The notes: generated from the letters alone by a model not told the origin. 64,000 nucleotides of DNA from Capnocytophaga sp. oral taxon 878 (GCF_002999135.1 NZ_CP027229.1:1054001-1118000); one strand, 5' to 3'; shown: positions 35,698 to 44,086, numbered from the stretch's first letter. Translations and numbers: made by a program.

Positions 35698-36435
35698 TTA
35701 GTCTGCTGAACGTTTTGCTTTACGGGCGAGTTGGTAGAACACCTCGTCCATTGAATGGGTGTTAAACTGTGATTTAAGGTTGGTGGGTGTATCCATTGCT
35801 TCCACTTTGCCGTCTACCATTATGCTGATGCGGTGGCAATACTCGGCTTCATCCATATAGTGGGTGGTAACGAATACAGTGATGCCCTGCGCGGAGGCTT
35901 CGTATATCATATCCCAAAACTGACGGCGCGTTATCGGGTCTACACCACCAGTAGGCTCGTCGAGGAAGACAATTTCGGGATGGTGGAAGATAGCTACCGA
36001 GAAAGCAAGTTTCTGCTTCCAGCCCAGTGGTAGCGAACCTACGAGTTTGTTGGCTTCTGCCTCCAAGCCAAGCTTGGTGATAAGGTCGGTACTGCGGGTT
36101 TTGATTTCCTTGCGACTCAAGCCATAAACGCCTCCGTAGAAGGTGATGTTTTCCTGCACGGTGAGGTTGTCATACAACGAAAACTTCTGACTCATATAGC
36201 CGATGTGCTTTTTTATCTGCTCTTGCTCTCGATAGACATCGAAGCCTGCTACGGTAGCCTCGCCCGAAGTAGGGTAGGAGAGTCCGCAGAAGATGCGTAT
36301 AGCGGTGGTTTTCCCCGCGCCGTTGGCACCGAGGAAGCCGAAGATTTCGCCTTTTTCAACGGTAAGGGAAATGTTGTTCACGGCTTTGAAATCACCGAAT
36401 TGTTTGGTAAGGTTATGACAGTGGATTGCGTTCAT
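35698..36435 (-). CDS. ABC transporter ATP-binding protein (second ATPase)
   Basis: A 245-aa ABC ATPase with Walker A GANGAGKT, Q-loop YMSQKFSLYDNLT, a degenerate signature VGSLPLGWKQK (no LSGG), Walker B IVFLDEPTGGVD and an H-loop in FVTTHYMDEAE. In E. coli YbhF both ATPases are one chain; here they are two genes. The frame opens at 36489, but those codons lie in a small palindromic repeat; MNAIHCHNLTKQFG at 36435 is the natural start. The weak signature motif suggests an asymmetric ATPase pair. Confidence 0.92.
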   Translation of the reverse strand: MNAIHCHNLTKQFGDFKAVNNISLTVEKGEIFGFLGANGAGKTTAIRIFCGLSYPTSGEATVAGFDVYREQEQIKKHIGYMSQKFSLYDNLTVQENITFYGGVYGLSRKEIKTRSTDLITKLGLEAEANKLVGSLPLGWKQKLAFSVAIFHHPEIVFLDEPTGGVDPITRRQFWDMIYEASAQGITVFVTTHYMDEAEYCHRISIMVDGKVEAMDTPTNLKSQFNTHSMDEVFYQLARKAKRSAD

Positions 36436-36441
36436 AGTGTT

Positions 36442-36475
36442 CCTCTCCCCCTGCCCCCTCTCCCAAGGAGAGGGA
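36442..36475. repeat. Palindromic C-rich intergenic repeat
   Basis: A CCCCTCTCCCAAGGAGAGGG-type hairpin between the two ATPase genes. A related, inverted copy lies at 44128-44162 beside the tetR stop. It resembles the short repeats scattered in many Bacteroidetes genomes. Confidence 0.6.
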
Positions 36476-36540
36476 AGCACATACCGCAAAAGCGATTTGA
36501 ATTACTTCTTAGGGGTGTTTATTTATTGAATTATTATACT

Positions 36541-37446
36541 TTAATTTTCTTCCATTAGGCGAATAAAACTATCCTCGATGGTGGGGGTAATGGCTTTCCA
36601 TTCGAGGTGGGGGAAGGTAGTTTTCAGCTGTTGCTCGAATATGGGAATGTGGGTGTTTTCTTTGAGAGTAACGTGTAGGTACTCACCAAAGGGGTAATAG
36701 CTATCAATGTTGGGGTGCTCACGCAGGTGCTTCAGCAGTGCGTACAGGTCGGGAGCCTTGATAGCATAGAGTGCAGTGGGGTACTGGGCTATGATTTGCT
36801 CGGGGGTGCTGGTGGAAAGCACCTTGCCTGATTGTATTAAGGCTATGCGGTCGCACAAGCTGGCTTCGTCCATATAAGGGGTAGAAACGAGTATGCTGAT
36901 GCCTTGCTCCTTTAGTTTCTTCAGCATCTCCCAGAACTCTTTGCGCGAAACCACATCTACCCCCGTGGTGGGCTCGTCTAACAAAAGGACTTTGGGCTTG
37001 TGAATGAGGGCGCAACATAGGGCTAATTTCTGCTTCATTCCGCCTGAGAGCTTGCCCGCGCGACGGTTGCTAAACGGCTTTATCTGATCGTAAATATCCT
37101 TGATAAGGTCGTAATTCTCAGAAATAGTCGTACCAAAAACGGTAGCGAAGAAGGAGAGGTTTTCCTCAACAGTAAGATCTTGGTACAGAGAGAAGCGCCC
37201 AGGCATATAGCCCACGTGCTTACGGATTTCTTTATAATCCTTAACGATATCCCAACCCTCGATGCTTGCAGTGCCCTCATCAGGCAAGAGGAGGGTGGTG
37301 AGCATCCGAAAGACGGTGGTTTTGCCTGCCCCATCGGGACCGATGAGTCCAAAGAGTTCACCTTTTTTGACTTCTAAGGAAAGGTGTTGCACGGCGTAGG
37401 TATCGCCGTAGGACTTGCTGAGGTTATGGATATTTATACTTGTCAT
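36541..37446 (-). CDS. ABC transporter ATP-binding protein (first ATPase)
   Basis: A 301-aa ABC ATPase with Walker A GPDGAGKT, Q-loop YMPGRFSLYQDLT, a good signature KLSGGMKQK, Walker B VLLLDEPTTGVD and the H-loop position occupied by Pro (LVSTPYMDEA instead of TH), a feature shared with the first half of YbhF. A C-terminal extension of ~75 residues follows the ATPase core. It leads the ATPase-ATPase-permease-permease unit. The normal upstream partners (TolC, HlyD) are found 4.4 kb away in the same direction. Confidence 0.92.
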   Translation of the reverse strand: MTSINIHNLSKSYGDTYAVQHLSLEVKKGELFGLIGPDGAGKTTVFRMLTTLLLPDEGTASIEGWDIVKDYKEIRKHVGYMPGRFSLYQDLTVEENLSFFATVFGTTISENYDLIKDIYDQIKPFSNRRAGKLSGGMKQKLALCCALIHKPKVLLLDEPTTGVDVVSRKEFWEMLKKLKEQGISILVSTPYMDEASLCDRIALIQSGKVLSTSTPEQIIAQYPTALYAIKAPDLYALLKHLREHPNIDSYYPFGEYLHVTLKENTHIPIFEQQLKTTFPHLEWKAITPTIEDSFIRLMEEN

Positions 37447-37469
37447 TTTTCTGATTTTCCAATTTGGTT

Positions 37470-37581
37470 ATGAGCTACAAGCTCTATTCTTGGTAGGCAC
37501 GAGCTACAAGCTCGCGCTAGCAAGGGAGTCATAGGCTCGCTCCAGCAGGGAGTAGGCACGAGCCACAAGCTCGCGCTAGCA
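37470..37581. repeat. Cluster of short palindromic repeats (GAGCTACAAGCTC type)
   Basis: GAGCTACAAGCTC occurs at 37472-37484 and, within the larger unit TAGGCACGAGCTACAAGCTC, at 37494-37522; a variant is at 37553-37581 and a degraded one at about 37531-37549. Related units recur at 38583-38635. Each can form a small hairpin. The cluster lies between the first ATPase gene and the frameshifted gene. Confidence 0.8.
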
Positions 37582-37582
37582 A

Positions 37583-38421
37583 TTAGTTTAGGTATTTTTG
37601 GATAAGGGTAGATAAATAAGCTTTATCCACAGCAAACCATTGGCTTTCTTCTTTTTTATCTTGGTAACTCCAATGCTCGAAAAGGAACTTATCAGGTGTT
37701 GGAATAAGAGCTGCAATGTGTGAGTAATAGTATTCTCCCTCTATAATAGGCTCATAACCTTTTATCACGCATTCACTAATAATCTCAAGGGTATCTAAAC
37801 TAAAGGCATACCATATTCCTTGTGTACTGGAGAAAATACCAAAATGCTCGTCTACTTGCCATATATTAAGTATACCCTCACCGTCAGTATCAGAGAGTTG
37901 TTTTTCTTTTAGTATCTCAAAATCGGGATAGGAAGCTAACATCAGTCTGTCATCAAAGTTAGTAAGAAGGGAACGATTGCCAAGAGGAAACATATATATG
38001 TAGCTATCAGGCAGTTTTTGATAGATTTTCAGTTGATTACCTTCTAAAGCAATATAGTAACTTTCTGACCAACCTGCACCATCTAATAAGGAAATAGTTA
38101 CTTCATTTTCTTTAGGCAGATGGGTAAGCCATAAACTCGCTGCACCAAAAGGGTCTTCCATCCCAATGAGGCTATAGTTTTGCCATTTTCATCAATAGCC
38201 ATAAGAGTAAAAGTCTCATTCTCATTGTATAAGGCACACCATAGGTAGGTGTGATTTAGAGATTCTTCGTAATGGAGCACATCCCCTTTGATAAAGTATT
38301 CTTTACCTGTTTTTGTGTTCTTTACCGAGAGTCCTTCCTCGGTAAGAGTCATAAGTTTATCCCCACTGTTGAGTTTTTCAGGAATAGAAGTAAGGGTTTG
38401 AAATTGTTCAATGTAAATCAT
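37583..38421 (-). pseudogene. Hypothetical protein interrupted by a frameshift
   Basis: Two overlapping frames, 38421 down to about 38160 (starts MIYIEQFQTL) and about 38161 down to 37583, look like one gene of about 279 aa. At a GGG run on the minus strand (38162-38164) the first frame reads ASLG and then runs into an unrelated tail; adding one G gives ASLGMEDPFGAASLW and continues in the second frame to the stop. The protein is soluble and acidic, with no family that I recognise. It is either a decayed gene or carries a sequencing error. Confidence 0.65.
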
Positions 38422-38435
38422 AGTATAAAGGTTTT

Positions 38436-38526
38436 ATTTTTCTCTTTTCTTCTTGTACCTAACCACAATAGAAGTATAAGTACCCACATTATAATACTTT
38501 CAGGAAGTATTTTAGTACAGCTAGCC
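38436..38526 (-). pseudogene. Remnant of the 3' end of the gene at 40013-40414
   Basis: About 90 bp here match 40014-40105 with few changes (shared blocks such as CTTTTCTTCTTGTACCTAAC and ACTTTCAGGAAGTATTTT). The matching part codes for the last ~27 residues of the 133-aa membrane protein. No further part of that gene is recognisable here. Confidence 0.8.
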
Positions 38527-38582
38527 CAATTGCTGGGTAATATTATTCATTTTTCTGATTTGTCAATTTGTCGATTTTGCCA

Positions 38583-38635
38583 ATGAGCTACAAGCTCTTT
38601 TTTTGATAGGCACGAGCCACAGGCTCGCGCCAGCA
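38583..38635. repeat. Second cluster of GAGCTACAAGCTC-type repeats
   Basis: ATGAGCTACAAGCTCT at 38583-38598 and TAGGCACGAGCCACAGGCTC within 38607-38635. The preceding AT-rich TTTTCTGATTT stretch also resembles the DNA before the cluster at 37470, so a longer unit of about 85 bp is repeated. Confidence 0.8.
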
Positions 38636-38647
38636 GGGGTTATTTTC

Positions 38648-39073
38648 TTAAAATGATTGCCATTTAAGCAGTTGGAAATCATCTAAAATATATTCTTTTC
38701 CTGTGTAACTATTATAAAAACAAATCTTATTTTCTTCCGCTTTGACAGAAGGATACCAGTCATCTAAACAAGCAAATCTACTGTGTTTAGGATCAATAAT
38801 TAGGGTTACAACGCCTGACCATTGATGAGGTTTCACGGCTTCTATTGATATAAAGAAACTTTCGGTCGATTTATCTATACTTATTTGCTTGATATTTCTC
38901 AGATAGCACCAATAGGGTAATTCGTTGTTTGACTCAGGGAAATATACTGAGCAAATCTCATCTCCGTGTGGAGGCTGTGTTTCATATCTTAACAACATAC
39001 GCCCTCCTAAGTAAGCTACTTCGTATGTGTACTCTGTGAGAAGGGTTATTCTACATTCTTCTATATCAAACAT
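38648..39073 (-). CDS. Hypothetical protein, 141 aa
   Basis: A soluble protein with no signal peptide and no recognised family; it is rich in aromatic and acidic residues, with a beta-strand-like pattern (YEVAYLGGRMLLRYE, GVVTLIIDPKHSRFACLDDW). It begins 17 bp downstream of the stop of the 177-aa gene in the same direction, so the two probably form a pair. Size and context suggest an immunity-type or other accessory protein, but that is a guess. Confidence 0.65.
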   Translation of the reverse strand: MFDIEECRITLLTEYTYEVAYLGGRMLLRYETQPPHGDEICSVYFPESNNELPYWCYLRNIKQISIDKSTESFFISIEAVKPHQWSGVVTLIIDPKHSRFACLDDWYPSVKAEENKICFYNSYTGKEYILDDFQLLKWQSF

Positions 39074-39090
39074 ATTTACTAATTATGAGG

Positions 39091-39624
39091 TTACTTTCGG
39101 TTTTCTATATCAAGGCAAAAGCAGAGGTCTTTGCCTTCGGGGTCTTTTTCTATATAACAATCTTTTCTCAAGGGATAGTCCCACTCGCCGTTGGCGGTTT
39201 TTACTTTCTGATAAGGGGGTACATATACAGTGCCTTTGTCCCAAAGAATTTGAGCATATAGTACTCCGTTGCAATAGGCATAATGCCCAAAAGGGTTCAT
39301 TTCCTTTGAGGGGTAACACATCTGAAAGTTCTTACGACCGTCATAATCGCGTAGAGCTTGCGCCCCCATAAACTTCTGAGTAAAGCATTCGTTATCCTCA
39401 CCGAGCTCGTTTTTGTACAATTCGTAGAATGCAGGACGGTCTTTTTCGAACAAAGCGTAATCTTCGGCACTTATCCGGTAATAGCGTTCATAGCCTGCTA
39501 CCCAACTTACAAGTACTTTCATCAAATGGGTTTCGATTGCTTCGCAATAGCCCACAGAGAAAAAGTGTTCTCGGTCTACGAGCTCTTTAGTGAGCTTTAT
39601 GTCTTCTATGAGTTTTAATTTCAT
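39091..39624 (-). CDS. Hypothetical protein, 177 aa
   Basis: A soluble, acidic protein without signal peptide or membrane helix. It starts with a predicted helical region (MKLKLIEDIKLTKELVDREHF) and is rich in Tyr, Cys and charged residues (FQMCYPSKEMNPFGHYAY). I recognise no family. It is the upstream partner of the 141-aa gene and is divergent from the SMR transporter gene. Confidence 0.65.
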   Translation of the reverse strand: MKLKLIEDIKLTKELVDREHFFSVGYCEAIETHLMKVLVSWVAGYERYYRISAEDYALFEKDRPAFYELYKNELGEDNECFTQKFMGAQALRDYDGRKNFQMCYPSKEMNPFGHYAYCNGVLYAQILWDKGTVYVPPYQKVKTANGEWDYPLRKDCYIEKDPEGKDLCFCLDIENRK

Positions 39625-39641
39625 TTTCAGTAAAATTGTTA

Positions 39642-39649
39642 TATTTTTG
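39642..39649 (+). promoter_or_regulatory. -7 element TATTTTTG of the SMR transporter gene
   Basis: A perfect -7 box 25 bp before the ATG at 39675; no clear -33 box. It rules out the longer frame from 39636. Confidence 0.45.
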
Positions 39650-39674
39650 CCACAGAATTAGATACTATACTTAT

Positions 39675-40004
39675 ATGCATTACCTATACCTCACATTAGC
39701 GATTGTTTTAGAGGTCTTAGCCACCGCTCTTTTAGGTAAATCGGAAGGGTTTACCAAGTGGTTGTTTGCCGTAGGATCGCTGTTGTCTTATGGTGTTTGT
39801 TTTTATTTTTTATCCTTAGCCCTCAAGAATATTCCGCTGGGGGTAGCCTACGCTATCTGGTCGGGGGTGGGGATTGTACTGACAGCTATTGTGAGTATTC
39901 TTGTTTTTAAGAACAAAATAGACCTGCCTTTTGTATTGGGTTCCCTGCTTATCATCGCTGGGGTGGTTGTGATTAACCTCTTTTCAAAGGCAAATGGACA
40001 CTGA
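39675..40004 (+). CDS. Small multidrug resistance (SMR/EmrE-family) transporter
   Basis: A 109-aa four-helix membrane protein. The essential membrane-embedded Glu is E13 (LAIVLEVLATALL), followed by KSEGFTK, then FYFLSLALKNIPLGVAYAIWSG and the VVINLFSK C-terminus. SMR proteins act as antiparallel dimers that exchange protons for quaternary cations, guanidinium or polyamines; the sequence does not tell which. It is the only plus-strand gene in this accessory block and ends 8 bp from the convergent membrane gene. Confidence 0.92.
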   Translation: MHYLYLTLAIVLEVLATALLGKSEGFTKWLFAVGSLLSYGVCFYFLSLALKNIPLGVAYAIWSGVGIVLTAIVSILVFKNKIDLPFVLGSLLIIAGVVVINLFSKANGH

Positions 40005-40012
40005 TTTTCCCT

Positions 40013-40414
40013 TTATTTTTTCTCTTTTCTTCTTGTACCTAACCACAATAGGAATATAAGTAGCCACATTATAACACTTTCAGGAAGTATTTTGGTAAGG
40101 TTACCTCCATCGCTTGTTAGGGTACTAAAAGCAATACTTGCCCAACGCACTGCTAATAAAGCCATTACAAACTGAGTAATATACTTGCCTGCATTGTCGT
40201 TTTTGCGCAGTGCCATTAACACTAAAGCAATACCCATTACCACGTTTTCGGTAGCTATGATATGCCAAAGATAATTGAATGTTACCTTGCTTTCAGCATC
40301 GATGTTGGTGTTTGACAAGGCAGGGAAAAGGGTTGTGAAGCCGTTCATTTCGTGAGTAACGGCAGAGAGTAAGCAAAGTACTCCCACTACAAGGTAAAAA
40401 TAATTACGTATCAT
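40013..40414 (-). CDS. Hypothetical four-helix membrane protein, 133 aa
   Basis: Four hydrophobic segments at about 5-22, 47-66, 77-97 and 110-128, with His/Glu in the first loop (VTHEMNGF) and in WHIIATENVVMG. The C-terminus is basic (GTRRKEKK). I recognise no named family with confidence. A remnant of its 3' end is present 1.5 kb away at 38436-38526. Confidence 0.75.
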   Translation of the reverse strand: MIRNYFYLVVGVLCLLSAVTHEMNGFTTLFPALSNTNIDAESKVTFNYLWHIIATENVVMGIALVLMALRKNDNAGKYITQFVMALLAVRWASIAFSTLTSDGGNLTKILPESVIMWLLIFLLWLGTRRKEKK

Positions 40415-40459
40415 ATTTTTTTTATAATTGTTACTAATTCGATTTATGTGTTATTAATC

Positions 40460-40780
40460 TTAGAGGAAGAGGCGGGCGAGAAGGCTGAGGAGCACGAGTG
40501 CTAAGGTGATGAGCGATAGGTTGAAGCTGTTTGTGCGCTTACGTTGCCTCTTTCTAAGGCTGTGTTGGTACATAAAATTAAGGTTGGTTTCGGCTATTAT
40601 TAAATAGATGAAAAATAGCGGAAATATGATATAAGTTATGATAAAAACGACTTGGGATAGGATTATTCCAAGGGCTGAGAGGCAATAATCGGGGTATAGT
40701 GAGCGCATTGCTACTATAATAAGTGCGAGTATGGCGGTACATAAAAACGCAATACTTAGGTATAAAAGTCGTTTTTTCAT
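40460..40780 (-). CDS. Small hypothetical membrane protein, 106 aa
   Basis: Three hydrophobic segments (about 6-25, 37-64, 86-105) separated by a basic RKRQRKR loop. No recognised family. It is followed by the 133-aa membrane protein gene 45 bp downstream. Confidence 0.6.
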   Translation of the reverse strand: MKKRLLYLSIAFLCTAILALIIVAMRSLYPDYCLSALGIILSQVVFIITYIIFPLFFIYLIIAETNLNFMYQHSLRKRQRKRTNSFNLSLITLALVLLSLLARLFL

Positions 40781-40800
40781 TAGGATATTTTTTAGATAAC

Positions 40801-40840
40801 AAAGGCTGTTTAGGGGGTAAAATCCTTAAACAGCCTTTTT
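40801..40840 (-). terminator. Terminator of the 187-aa gene, bidirectional
   Basis: Stem AAAGGCTGTTTA/TAAACAGCCTTT with a loop of about 13 nt and T tracts on both sides, 5 bp beyond the stop at 40846. Confidence 0.8.
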
Positions 40841-40845
40841 GATTA

Positions 40846-41409
40846 TTACAAGGTAATCTCTTTAGTAGTGATGTTACCAGGTCGGTCGGTGGCGATGACG
40901 GTTATTTTATCGCCAGTAAGACTTGCATTGGTGGCGGTGGTTTGGTATACCCACTTGCCTTGTGCTAAGGAGGCGGTGCCTTCCTCAATTGTGTTTTCAT
41001 CACTGCTAGTAATTCTTACCTTCAGGCTGTTGATTTTAAATTTATCATCTGCCACGATGATAATTTTCTCGCCAGATTCTCTTCCTGTATAGGCTGAAGC
41101 GTCTATACTTTCGATAGTAGGCGGTTTGAGATAGTCGGACATAGCTACATTTCGAGAGCTTACACCTTTTTTCTTTCTGGCTTCAGCTTCATAAAAGGCT
41201 TTTAACGTAGGGTCTAAAAGTGCATTTTTAGCATAGGTAGAAGCTTCGGAAAAGCGTTTGTTTTGGTTTTCTTGCTTTTCAGTGAACTTTGCTTTTTGCT
41301 TAGGAGCTTGCGCAGCAATGGTTACTCCATTTACTTGACGGAATACGATTTTCTTTCCGAATTTACCTGATAATCCTTCTGTTAGGTCATTGTCTTTTAC
41401 TTGTGCCAT
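40846..41409 (-). CDS. Hypothetical protein with C-terminal Ig-like region, 187 aa
   Basis: The N-terminal part (about 10-35, LTEGLSGKFGKKIVFRQVNG) is followed by a charged helical segment (40-90), then a beta-rich Ig-like tail (about 95-187) starting PPTIESIDASAY. No signal peptide. I have an impression that similar GKFG-x-x-VFRQV proteins are widespread in Bacteroidetes, without known function. The start at 41409 (MAQVKDND) lies 71 bp from a consensus promoter; Met at 41418 is an alternative. Confidence 0.7.
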   Translation of the reverse strand: MAQVKDNDLTEGLSGKFGKKIVFRQVNGVTIAAQAPKQKAKFTEKQENQNKRFSEASTYAKNALLDPTLKAFYEAEARKKKGVSSRNVAMSDYLKPPTIESIDASAYTGRESGEKIIIVADDKFKINSLKVRITSSDENTIEEGTASLAQGKWVYQTTATNASLTGDKITVIATDRPGNITTKEITL

Positions 41410-41480
41410 AACTTTCAATTTTAATTGTTTAATTAATTATTTTGGTTTATTTTATTTTGAATATGGATATATATTCGAGA

Positions 41481-41510
41481 CAAAAGTACAAATTATTTAT
41501 TAACAAACAA
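41481..41510 (-). promoter_or_regulatory. Promoter of the 187-aa gene
   Basis: TTG (41508-41510), a 19-bp spacer and TACTTTTG (41481-41488) on the minus strand. Confidence 0.65.
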
Positions 41511-41700
41511 GAAAAAATCATAAAAATTTTAATATTTGGCAACTAAAGTATAAGACTCAAAACTATACATTGGATATTTTAAGGAATATAAAATTGATAG
41601 AGACTATTATCTTTATTAACTTTTTATATATTGTTTTGCGTTATTGTCAATGTTTTTAAGTTTTTATTGCGAATTTGATATTTGATTTTTTGTTTTGTAG

Positions 41701-41744
41701 CTCCCACATTCCTCCCACGTTCCTCCCACTAATCTCCCACATAG
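41701..41744. repeat. Four 11-bp tandem repeats of CTCCCAC
   Basis: CTCCCAC begins at 41701, 41712, 41723 and 41734, exactly 11 bp apart; the first two full units are CTCCCACATTC and CTCCCACGTTC. It stands in a ~340-bp stretch without genes (41511-41847) between the 187-aa gene and hlyD. Nothing else is evident there. Confidence 0.85.
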
Positions 41745-41847
41745 TACTTACTGAAATATTCGTAATGTTCTTTATAAAACGTTGCGAAAAATGTAATTTT
41801 AGCTATTTTTAGTAAGGGAATTTGTAGTTTGTGTCCGTGATTAAAGG

Positions 41848-42777
41848 TTATTTGAACACCACTTCACCGTACATTCCTATTTTGAGATAGCCGTCGTTTT
41901 TTACTTTAACCTTGATAGTATAAACGAGGTTGGCACGTTCGGATTTGGTTTGTATGGTTTTAGGGGTAAACTCAGCTTTATTGGATATGTGTGTGATTTC
42001 ACCTTGATAGGTGCGATATTCGCCTTTGCCGGCATCGGTGCGCACGGTAACTTGCTGTCCTAACTTGATTTGGGTCAGCTGGTCGCCAGTGATGTAGGCT
42101 TTTAGGGTCAGGATATCGGTATTAGCGATTTTATAGAGAGGCTTTCCAAAAGTCTGCATTTCCCCTTTGAGGGCGTAATTGACGAGTACTGTTCCTGCTA
42201 TGGGGTTGATGATTTCTCCTTGGTTGATTTGCTCTTGAACAGCCTGAGCATTCTTTTGCAAGGGAGCTTCTTGGCTGAGCACATTGCGGTTCTGGGTGTT
42301 GATATTGGTGAGACTGACCTTGAGTTGGTTTTGAGTGACGGCAAGTTGCTTGCGGAGCTGGTCGACTAAAGCGGTGAGGTCATCCAATTGCTTTTGGGTA
42401 GCAGCGCCTCCCGCCACGAGTCGTCGCACACGGGTAAGCTCGCGCTCCTGCTGTTCGAGTTGTACTTTCTGTACCTCGTATTGGCTACGAATGAGTGCTA
42501 CTTGGTTGGCAGGGTTTAGGGTCTTCTCTTTGAGGGAAGAAATGGTAGCCTCGACCTGCTCTTTTTGGAGCTTGAGGACTTCGACATTTATTTGCCCCAC
42601 CTTTTGTCCTTCGGTGAGGGTCTTGCCTTCTTCTACCTCGTAGGCGATGAGTTGCCCTGTTTGCTGGGCGGAAACAATTACTTCATCGGCAGTGAAGTTG
42701 CCAGAAGCATCGAACTGAGGTTTGTTGTTGCAGGCGATAAGGGCTGCAAGGGCGGTGATGAGTGTTATCTTTTTCAT
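41848..42777 (-). CDS. HlyD-family periplasmic adaptor lipoprotein (YbhG-like)
   Basis: A 309-aa membrane-fusion protein with a lipoprotein signal (LAALIACNN, Cys16), a lipoyl/barrel-sandwich segment (about 28-70 and 180-215), a long alpha-helical hairpin rich in Gln and Glu (about 72-175) and a C-terminal beta-barrel (about 220-309, ending GMYGEVVF). It links the inner-membrane ABC exporter to TolC. Its ATG at 42777 overlaps the tolC stop by 4 bp. The longer frame to 42861 is rejected because it lies inside tolC and lacks a signal. Confidence 0.92.
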   Translation of the reverse strand: MKKITLITALAALIACNNKPQFDASGNFTADEVIVSAQQTGQLIAYEVEEGKTLTEGQKVGQINVEVLKLQKEQVEATISSLKEKTLNPANQVALIRSQYEVQKVQLEQQERELTRVRRLVAGGAATQKQLDDLTALVDQLRKQLAVTQNQLKVSLTNINTQNRNVLSQEAPLQKNAQAVQEQINQGEIINPIAGTVLVNYALKGEMQTFGKPLYKIANTDILTLKAYITGDQLTQIKLGQQVTVRTDAGKGEYRTYQGEITHISNKAEFTPKTIQTKSERANLVYTIKVKVKNDGYLKIGMYGEVVFK

Positions 42778-44054
42778 TTTCCTATGATTAATTGTTGTTG
42801 CTCTTGAGCTTGCAAGAGTTGTATTTTGTGAAGCGATAGCGTTTGTTGTGCAAGATGCCAAGCATTGACTTTCTGCAGGTATTCGTGGGTGGTGATGACC
42901 CCATTGTCCAACTGTACTTCGGCTGCTTTGGCGACGGAATGGCGCAGGGTTACCGATGTTTCGTCTTGTTCTATCAGCTTTTGTAGCTTTTTGAGCTGCT
43001 CGGACTGCTGAGTAAGTTCGAGTTTTGTGTTGAGTAAAAAGGCTTGACGGTCGGTTGCGATACTTTCGCGATTGAGGCGCAAGATGTGTCTCTTACTCGA
43101 CAGGTTGTATAGTGGACTGAGATTCCACTGCAAACGAAGCCCTGTGATGTAGTAGAAATCCGCTTGGTTGTTGAGTATATTGAGCGTGGGACGCCCGTAA
43201 CCGCCTTGGAAAAACGCACTGAGCTTGGGCATATATTCGCTGTTGAGCTGTTTTTCTTGGGCTTTGAGCAACGATTCCTGTAGCTGAAACCCTTTGAGCT
43301 CAGGGCGAAAAATATCGGTACTTACGCTTTGAGACTGCGATTGAGGCGCAGGCTGTGTGAGCTGGGAAGCGCTGGTGAGCTCTTTGCCTATAAAGGTAGA
43401 CAGCATTTGCAAGTAGGTAGCTTGGGCGGCTTCATACTCGGTGGTTTGCATTGCTACGCGGAGGATTTCGGCTTTGAGCTCATTGACATTGCTGGGGAGG
43501 GTAGTTCCGTTCTGCAGGGCTACTTCTGCTTTGCGGAGTTGCGACTCTATTGTTTCGATATTGAGGCGGTTTTGCGATAATTGGGCATCGATAAGTAACA
43601 CCCCAAAATATAGGTTGCTTACGCGTTGTTTCAGGGTGTATAACTGTGTTTCAACAGCTTGCGCTTGTACAGCACTCTGGGCTTTGGCGACTGCCTTCTG
43701 ACTGTGAATAGCACCACCTCCATAGAGCAGTTGGCTTACCTCGCCCACGACCTTGTATTGCTCTTTGTCAATCGTAGGCAAAGAGACGTTAGGAGGCAAC
43801 GGGAGTGTCCCTGCGATGGTTTTAGAGAGGTCGGTTACTTCAGACTGGTAAGTGGCTTGCCCCAAGATAGAGACCTGCGGGAGGTAAGCACGATTGGCAT
43901 TGGCAAGGGTATAGCCTTCGGTTTTGGCTACCAAATCGAGCTTTTTGACGGTAGGATAATTCTCTCGCGCCAAGTGATAACAATCCTCCAAGGTAATCGT
44001 TTCTTGTGCGATACCTATGATGGGGAAGAGTAAAAGTAATGCTATAAATCTCAT
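42774..44054 (-). CDS. TolC-family outer-membrane efflux protein
   Basis: A 426-aa outer membrane factor with a signal peptide (MRFIALLLLFPIIGIAQE) and two repeats of the OEP coiled-coil/beta-barrel domain (about 35-215 and 235-420), including TLEDCYHLARENYPTVKK at the N-terminus. It forms the outer-membrane exit duct for the exporter. It is divergent in function from nothing nearby: tetR lies directly upstream in the same direction, with a palindromic operator at 44087-44100 between them. Confidence 0.92.
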   Translation of the reverse strand: MRFIALLLLFPIIGIAQETITLEDCYHLARENYPTVKKLDLVAKTEGYTLANANRAYLPQVSILGQATYQSEVTDLSKTIAGTLPLPPNVSLPTIDKEQYKVVGEVSQLLYGGGAIHSQKAVAKAQSAVQAQAVETQLYTLKQRVSNLYFGVLLIDAQLSQNRLNIETIESQLRKAEVALQNGTTLPSNVNELKAEILRVAMQTTEYEAAQATYLQMLSTFIGKELTSASQLTQPAPQSQSQSVSTDIFRPELKGFQLQESLLKAQEKQLNSEYMPKLSAFFQGGYGRPTLNILNNQADFYYITGLRLQWNLSPLYNLSSKRHILRLNRESIATDRQAFLLNTKLELTQQSEQLKKLQKLIEQDETSVTLRHSVAKAAEVQLDNGVITTHEYLQKVNAWHLAQQTLSLHKIQLLQAQEQQQLIIGK

Positions 44055-44086
44055 ATATAGATGTTGTTTACGTTATACAGTGTGTT

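Noticed and set aside
37459..37471. CCAATTTGGTTA as a third TetR operator before the ATPase genes
   Set aside because: It has one extra base compared with the two good palindromes and lies in a type of AT-rich spacer sequence that recurs at unrelated places.
43329..44033. Plus-strand frames antisense to tolC
   Set aside because: No promoter or family resemblance, while the minus-strand TolC protein is complete.
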